This document shows positions 57,140 to 64,000 of a stretch of DNA of 64,000 nucleotides, one piece after another. The position numbers and the translations under genes were made by a program. The stretch is from Plasticicumulans acidivorans. GTDB taxonomy: Bacteria; Pseudomonadota; Gammaproteobacteria; Competibacterales; Competibacteraceae. How positions within the stretch are numbered: position 1 is the first letter of the stretch; each line of letters begins with the position of its first letter. Under the pieces are notes generated by a model. That model did no database searches, was not told the DNA's origin, and worked only from the letters and a program-made list of their open reading frames with translations. The stretch lies in the NCBI RefSeq assembly GCF_003182095.1, contig NZ_QGTJ01000003.1:1-64000 (forward strand), given 5' to 3'.

Positions 57140-57155
57140 TTGCGGAGACATTGAG

Positions 57156-58073
57156 ATGGAACTGCGGCACCTACGCTACTTCATCGCCGTCGCTGAGGAA
57201 CTGCACTTCACCCGCGCCGCCGAACGCCTGCACATCGGCCAGCCACCGCTGAGCCAGCAGATCCAGGCACTGGAGGCCGAACTCGGCGTCCTCCTGTTCG
57301 AACGCAGCCGCCGGCGTGTGGCACTGACCGAGGCCGGTCAGTGCCTGTTCGAACGCGCCCGCGCACTGCTCGTCGAAGTCGAACAGATCAAGCAGGAGAC
57401 GCGCCGTGTCGGTCACGGCGAAAGCGGCGAACTGCGCATCGCCTTTACCAACTCGCTGCCGTTCACCACGTTGCTGCCACGCCTGATCTACCGCTTCCGC
57501 CGTCGCTACCCGGACGTGCGTCTGAACCTGCGCGACCTCAACACCCGCCTGCAGCTGGAGGCACTCGCGGCCGGCGAGCTCGACATCGGCTTCGTGCGCG
57601 GCCCGGATTTCAGCGAGCTGCCGGAGGGACTGTGCCTGCATGAGCTCAGCCGCGACCCGCTGCGCCTGGTCGTGCACGTCGATCATCCACTGGCCAAGCG
57701 CGATCGCGTCGCGCTGATCGAGCTGGCCGATGAACCTTTCGTGATGTTCAGCGACGAAGCCGGTACCGGTCTGCTCGGCCAGTTTCGCCGGCTGTGCCGC
57801 GAGCGCCACTTCACCCCGCGCGTTGCGCAGGAAGCGCGCGAAAGCTCGACGATCATCGGCCTGGTGGCCGCCGGCCTCGGCCTGTCGATCCTGCCGGCCC
57901 CCATGGAATGTGTGCGTGTCGAAGGCGTGCGCTATCTGCCGCTCAGCGACCCGGACTTTTTCACCAGCCTGACGCTGGCCACCCGTGAGGGCCCGCGCCG
58001 CGCCAGCGTCGCCAATTTCGTCGCACTGGCAGAAAGCGCATCGTCAAACGCCATGACCAATAATCAACGTTAA
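57156..58073 (+). CDS. LysR-family regulator (YnfL-like)
   Basis: A 305-residue LysR regulator of the CynR/BenM-like group. The helix-turn-helix is at 1-60 (MELRHLRYFIAVAEELHFTRAAERLHIGQPPLSQQIQALEAELG), with the effector domain from about 88. It is divergent from the MFS gene and very likely controls it through the dyad at 57119. The next gene starts within six bases of its stop. Confidence 0.9.
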   Translation: MELRHLRYFIAVAEELHFTRAAERLHIGQPPLSQQIQALEAELGVLLFERSRRRVALTEAGQCLFERARALLVEVEQIKQETRRVGHGESGELRIAFTNSLPFTTLLPRLIYRFRRRYPDVRLNLRDLNTRLQLEALAAGELDIGFVRGPDFSELPEGLCLHELSRDPLRLVVHVDHPLAKRDRVALIELADEPFVMFSDEAGTGLLGQFRRLCRERHFTPRVAQEARESSTIIGLVAAGLGLSILPAPMECVRVEGVRYLPLSDPDFFTSLTLATREGPRRASVANFVALAESASSNAMTNNQR

Positions 58074-58078
58074 ACTCT

Positions 58079-59878
58079 GTGTCATTTCTGGCAGAAACCA
58101 CACCACGAGCTAGCGAGGCAAGGACGTTGCGTGAGCGCTTGGCAAAACTCCTCCCAATCAGTTTTCGCGGCCGGCTGGCACTGTCCTTCGGCACGATGAC
58201 GCTGGTGCTCGGCATCCTGGTCTACGGATACGTCGGCCATGTCTACCGCGCCCAGCTGCTCGTCGACCGTGGCGAAGCCCTGCACGATCTCGCCACCGCG
58301 GCCGCCACGGTCCTTGCAGAAAACCTGCACGAGCGCCAGCGCGAAATCGAGCTGCTCGCGGCAACCCCGCTGTACCGGCGCAGCGCGCTCGACAGCCCGG
58401 ATCTGCGCCGCTCGCTGGAACGCCTGCAACACGCCTATCCCGCATACTCGTGGATCGGTGTCACCGATGCCGGCGGCGTGGTGCGCTCGGCCACCGGCGG
58501 CTTGCTGGCCGGCGTGGATGTCAGCCAGCGCCCCTGGTTCATCAACGGCCGTGACGCCCCCTTCATGGGCGATCTGCACGACGCGATGCTGCTGGCGAAA
58601 GTGCTGCCCGATACCGGCGACAAGGCACCACCGCGCTTTCTCGACATCGCCGCCCCGATCCGCGATGAACGCGGTGCACTGCGCGGTGTGCTGGGTGCGC
58701 ACATTCACTGGAACTGGGCCAGCGACGTGGTCGGCGTACTTAATCCGTTGCTGGCTGTACAAAAGCAACGCGAGCTGTTCATCGCTGATCACAACGGTCA
58801 GGTGATCTACCCGAGCGCGGGAGCTCGCGCCGCCACCCTGCCGCCGCTGACCACGGCCGTTCTCGACACCCAGTCACGCTTCACGGCGGCGCTCTGGGAG
58901 CCGGACGCCGAATACGTCAGCGCCGCCGTGGCCCTGCCCGCGGAGTTCACCAGTGCCCTGGGCTGGCGCATCGTCGTCCGTCAGCCGCTGCACGTCGCGC
59001 TGCAGGATGTCGTCGCACTGCAGCGGGTGCTGGCGGTATTCGCCCTGGCGATCATCACGGTGTTCCTGGCGCTGATCTGGTGGAGCGCGACACGCATCAG
59101 CCGACCGCTGGAGCAGCTCGCCGGTCTGGCGATGCGCATCGAAAACGGCGAGGAAAACACGCCGCTGGAGGTCGAGGCCCGCAGCGTCGAGGTGCGTCAT
59201 CTGATCGAGGCGCTGCGCAGCATGGCCAGCCGGCTGATCGAACGGCGCGAAGCCCTGCGCGACAGCAATGCCCGCCTCGAACACACGGTGGCCGCGCGCA
59301 CCGCCGAACTCGAAATTGCCAACGAGGAACTGCAGCGCATAGCCCGCCATGACGCGCTGACCAGCCTGCCCAACCGTCGCGCTGTCGATGAACGGCTGCA
59401 TGAGGAATTCATCCGCATGCGGCGCATGCGCCGGCCGCTCGCCGTCCTGCTGTGCGACATCGATCACTTCAAACGCATCAACGACACCTACGGCCATGCC
59501 CTCGGCGACGAAGTGCTCTGTCACGTCGCCCGGACGCTGCAACGCTCACTGCGTGAAAGCGACTTCATCGCCCGTTACGGTGGCGAGGAATTCATCGCCC
59601 TGCTGCCGGCGACCAGCGCCGAGGAGGCGCGACACGTCGCCGACAAACTGCGCCGCTCTGTCGAAACCCATCCGCATCCGCTCGCCGGACGCGTCACGCT
59701 GAGCATCGGTTTCGCCGTCGCCGACGGTCGGCACGAGCACGACAAACAGGCGGTGCGCGAAGCCGACGATCAGCTCTATGCCGCCAAGCGTGAAGGCCGC
59801 AACCGCGTTTGCGGTGACGACCGCGGCGGCGAATGGCCGAGCGCCGACGCGCACCGGCAGCTGCATTCGGCTCAGTAG
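58079..59878 (+). CDS. Membrane diguanylate cyclase with dCache-type sensor
   Basis: A protein of up to 599 residues with one membrane helix near 35-55, a periplasmic Cache-like sensor (about 60-310; SWIGVTDAGGVVRSATGG, VSQRPWFINGRDAPFMGDLHDA), a second helix near 320-345, a HAMP segment and coiled coil (about 350-430) and a GGDEF domain (about 435-585) with intact ARYGGEEFIALLP and metal-ligand CDIDHFKRINDTYGH. An inhibitory RxxD site cannot be confirmed by eye. The start is uncertain: the GTG at 58079 has no clear ribosome-binding site. It overlaps the convergent ppk2 gene by seven bases. Confidence 0.85.
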   Translation: MSFLAETTPRASEARTLRERLAKLLPISFRGRLALSFGTMTLVLGILVYGYVGHVYRAQLLVDRGEALHDLATAAATVLAENLHERQREIELLAATPLYRRSALDSPDLRRSLERLQHAYPAYSWIGVTDAGGVVRSATGGLLAGVDVSQRPWFINGRDAPFMGDLHDAMLLAKVLPDTGDKAPPRFLDIAAPIRDERGALRGVLGAHIHWNWASDVVGVLNPLLAVQKQRELFIADHNGQVIYPSAGARAATLPPLTTAVLDTQSRFTAALWEPDAEYVSAAVALPAEFTSALGWRIVVRQPLHVALQDVVALQRVLAVFALAIITVFLALIWWSATRISRPLEQLAGLAMRIENGEENTPLEVEARSVEVRHLIEALRSMASRLIERREALRDSNARLEHTVAARTAELEIANEELQRIARHDALTSLPNRRAVDERLHEEFIRMRRMRRPLAVLLCDIDHFKRINDTYGHALGDEVLCHVARTLQRSLRESDFIARYGGEEFIALLPATSAEEARHVADKLRRSVETHPHPLAGRVTLSIGFAVADGRHEHDKQAVREADDQLYAAKREGRNRVCGDDRGGEWPSADAHRQLHSAQ

Positions 59879-60795
59879 CGTTCCGGCACGACGATCGAAT
59901 CCGACACCGGCTGGCGGATGTAGTCGTCGTGGCGCTCGCGTTCGGGCAGATGGATCTGCGGGCGTTCGATTTCGTGGTAGTCGAACTGGCTCAGCAGATG
60001 CGCGATGCAGTTGAGGCGGGCGCGCTTCTTGTCGACTGCCTGCACCACCCACCACGGCGCCTCGGGAATATGCGTGCGTTCGAGCATCGATTCCTTGGCC
60101 TTGGTGTATTCCTCCCAGCGCCGGCGCGATTCCAGATCCATCGGGCTGAGCTTCCACTGCTTGAGCGGGTCATGGATGCGCGCCAGAAAGCGCAGGTGCT
60201 GCTCCTCGTCGGTGATCGAGAACCAGTACTTGATCAGCTTGATGCCGGAACGCACCAGCATGCGCTCGAACTCCGGCACCGAGCGGAAGAACTCCTCGAC
60301 CTCATCCTCGCTGCAAAAGCCCATGACGCGCTCGACGCCGGCGCGGTTGTACCAGCTGCGGTCGAACAGCACCATTTCACCGCCGGCCGGCAGATGCGGC
60401 ACGTAGCGCTGGAAATACCACTGCGTGCGCTCGCGGTCGTTCGGCGCCGGCAGCGCCACGGTGCGGCACACGCGCGGATTCAGGCGCTGGGTGATGCGCT
60501 TGATGACGCCGCCCTTGCCGGCGGCGTCGCGGCCCTCGAAGACGATGACCACCTTCTGCCGGGTCGCCGCCACCCAGTCCTGCAGCTTGACCAGCTCGCC
60601 CTGCAGGTGGAACAGGTTCTTGAAGTAATGCAGACGCTGGCTGCGTTCGGCCTCCAGCTGTTCGGGATCGGTCACCAGCGCCTCGTCGGGATGGCGATCC
60701 TCAATCTCCATCTCCAGCTCTTCGTCGTAGCCATCGACGAGGTCGCGGTGAATGCGATACAGCAGCTCGCTGTGATCATCGGGCAGAACGGACAT
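59872..60795 (-). CDS. ppk2: Polyphosphate kinase 2 (PPK2 family)
   Basis: A 307-residue kinase that uses polyphosphate to phosphorylate nucleoside mono- or diphosphates. Walker A VIVFEGRDAAGKGGVIKRI lies at about 83-101, the lid RTQWYFQRYVPHLPAGGEMVLFDRSWYNRAGVERVMGFC follows, and KLIKYWFSITDEEQ and RARLNCIAHLLSQFDYH complete the PPK2 pattern. ATG at 60795 starts the family; the upstream extension is rejected. Its class (I, II or III) is not fixed by eye. Confidence 0.93.
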   Translation of the reverse strand: MSVLPDDHSELLYRIHRDLVDGYDEELEMEIEDRHPDEALVTDPEQLEAERSQRLHYFKNLFHLQGELVKLQDWVAATRQKVVIVFEGRDAAGKGGVIKRITQRLNPRVCRTVALPAPNDRERTQWYFQRYVPHLPAGGEMVLFDRSWYNRAGVERVMGFCSEDEVEEFFRSVPEFERMLVRSGIKLIKYWFSITDEEQHLRFLARIHDPLKQWKLSPMDLESRRRWEEYTKAKESMLERTHIPEAPWWVVQAVDKKRARLNCIAHLLSQFDYHEIERPQIHLPERERHDDYIRQPVSDSIVVPERY

Positions 60796-60942
60796 CGCGG
60801 TGCTCCTCGGCAGGCGGACCATGGGGGTCGTCCAGTATCGGCAAGGCATATTGCGAACAGATGCCAGCGGCTGCACTGGCCGCGCCGCCGCGGCTGCGCT
60901 ACAAGCGCCCTGATCCCTCCAGCCTCGCGGAGCCCCGCATCG

Positions 60943-61920
60943 ATGATCGTTCCCCAGTTCTGGGCCGAAGCCCGCCTGCGCCAGCGCGAGCCCGGCCGGC
61001 AGATCAGCGTGCACCGCTACGGCTGGTCCGATACCAGCCAGGCCGCCGCCCAGGCGCATGCCGAGTCACGTGCCGCCGAAGCACTCAAGCGCCTGCTGGC
61101 CGGCGAAAAGCTCGAACGCCGCGAAGCCAAGCGCGCCTACAACGGCGCCGAGGGCGTACCGATCCGCGAGGAGATCGTCGAACGCCACGGCGCCAGCATC
61201 ATCACCCGCAACGCCTACGGCGCGCGCTGCCTGAACACGCCGGATGTCCTGTTCGCCGACATCGATTTCAGCGACGCGCCCGGCTGGCGCCTCAGCCTGA
61301 TCTGCTTCGTGCTGCTGGCGCTGCTGGCTGCGAGCCATGACCTGTCGCGGCATTCCCCGGGCTCGTTCGCGCTCGGCCTGTTCGCCGCCGCAGTGCTGGC
61401 GCAGCCCTGCGCCAGAGGGCTGTGGCTTGGCTATCGGCGTCTGTGCGGCGGCGCGCAGGGCCTCGCTGAGCGCCGTCTGCGCCGCTTCCTTGCCCGCCAT
61501 CCGCAGTGGAGCCTGCGCCTGTACCGCACGCCGGCCGGCCTGCGCGTGCTGGCGACGCAGCAGACCTTTGCCGCCGACGATCCGCAGGTCGCCGCCTTCT
61601 TCGAGGCGATCGGCAGCGACCCGCTGTATGTGCGCATGTGCCTGCGCCAGCGCTGCTTTCGCGCCCGCCTCAGTGCCAAGCCGTGGCGCATCGGCATCGG
61701 CCGGCATCTGCGTCCGCGCCCCGGCGTGTGGCCGGTGGCGGCGGAACACCTGCCACAGCGCGCCGCCTGGATCGAAGACTACGAGCGCCGCGCCCGCGAC
61801 TATGCCGCCTGCCGATACCTGAAAACGCTCGGCAGCGAGTGCACGCATCCGCAGGTGCAGCCGGTACTGGCCCTGCACGATCGTATGAGCGGCGCACTCA
61901 GCGCCCGGGCGTTAGCCTGA
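60943..61920 (+). CDS. Two-helix membrane protein of unknown function
   Basis: I do not recognise this 325-residue protein by name. The first 100 residues are soluble and charged ([20 protein letters not shown]..., then [11 protein letters not shown]). Two membrane helices follow near 106-123 ([18 protein letters not shown]) and 129-150. The C-terminal 175 residues are cytoplasmic, Arg-rich and include [60 protein letters not shown], which gives the impression of a conserved bacterial family without assigned role. The ATG at 60943 was chosen from several by position and composition. Confidence 0.65.
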   Translation: MIVPQFWAEARLRQREPGRQISVHRYGWSDTSQAAAQAHAESRAAEALKRLLAGEKLERREAKRAYNGAEGVPIREEIVERHGASIITRNAYGARCLNTPDVLFADIDFSDAPGWRLSLICFVLLALLAASHDLSRHSPGSFALGLFAAAVLAQPCARGLWLGYRRLCGGAQGLAERRLRRFLARHPQWSLRLYRTPAGLRVLATQQTFAADDPQVAAFFEAIGSDPLYVRMCLRQRCFRARLSAKPWRIGIGRHLRPRPGVWPVAAEHLPQRAAWIEDYERRARDYAACRYLKTLGSECTHPQVQPVLALHDRMSGALSARALA

Positions 61921-62008
61921 ACGCCGCCCGGCGTCTGCACCGGGCGCTGCCCTCTGTCACCACGGACGGCCGCCTGTCCGCCCCCGAGCCCCTGGAGTAT
62001 TCCCGCCC

Positions 62009-64000
<1,992 letters not shown>

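Overview
The window is about 64 kb of GC-rich (roughly two-thirds G+C), gene-dense DNA from a diazotrophic proteobacterium. PEP-CTERM/exosortase acyltransferases, a type I-E CRISPR array, several GGDEF/EAL proteins, TonB systems and a Vnf-type nitrogenase cluster would fit a betaproteobacterium (Rhodocyclales-like) or an Azotobacter-like gammaproteobacterium; the sequence does not settle the genus.

1-14.2 kb holds part of a vanadium (alternative) nitrogenase cluster. On the minus strand, reading right to left, lie a TonB-dependent receptor and a metal-chelate binding protein, a TPR-like protein, an Nfu scaffold, the sigma54 activator vnfA, vnfE-vnfN-vnfX, a di-Mop (ModG-like) protein and the start of vnfH. 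Sigma54 (-24/-12) promoters with upstream paired VnfA-type dyads (GTAC-N6-GTAC/GAAC) occur before vnfE, before vnfH and in the receptor/PhnD-like intergenic region. A ModE-type Mo-box lies upstream of nfu-vnfA. On the plus strand a leaderless (no signal peptide) PhnD-like oxyanion-binding protein is translationally coupled to a second VnfA/AnfA-type activator. It diverges from the receptor operon, with both promoters flanking one shared VnfA-box pair.

14.2-21.3 kb is a seven-gene minus-strand operon encoding a whole TonB uptake line: TonB receptor, periplasmic binding protein, ExbB, ExbD, FecCD permease, ATPase and TonB. VnfA-like dyads and an imperfect sigma54 promoter lie upstream. I infer that the two receptor operons and the PhnD-like protein form a vanadium (vanadophore or vanadate) acquisition and sensing module co-regulated with V-nitrogenase. 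This is the most interesting system in the window.

21.3-28.1 kb is an allantoin/purine-nitrogen catabolism locus: IclR regulator, NCS1 permease, GntR regulator, allantoin racemase, PuuE allantoinase, allantoicase and ureidoglycolate lyase. 28-33.7 kb holds a MASE3-PAS-GGDEF-EAL protein, a Ca2+/H+ antiporter, an enoyl-CoA hydratase and a small ORF behind a structured leader. 33.8-43 kb holds ribA, a nucleoside/purine BMP-type ABC transporter with cytosine deaminase, and a PAS-GGDEF-EAL protein. 43.1-50 kb holds a LysR regulator with LrgAB/CidAB-like genes, a 38-aa basic ORF, lexA with GTTC-N7-GTTC operators, LysR with azoreductase and pirin, and a benzoate transporter.

50.15-52.19 kb is a type I-E CRISPR array (34 repeats) with no cas gene in the window; its AT-rich leader is on the right. 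52.4-55.4 kb holds a PEP-CTERM-like protein and two exosortase-associated acyltransferases. 55.8-64 kb holds a LysR/MFS pair, a dCache-type GGDEF protein, PPK2, a membrane protein of unknown function and the start of a 5-oxoprolinase/hydantoinase. I saw no tRNA, rRNA, insertion sequence or phage gene.
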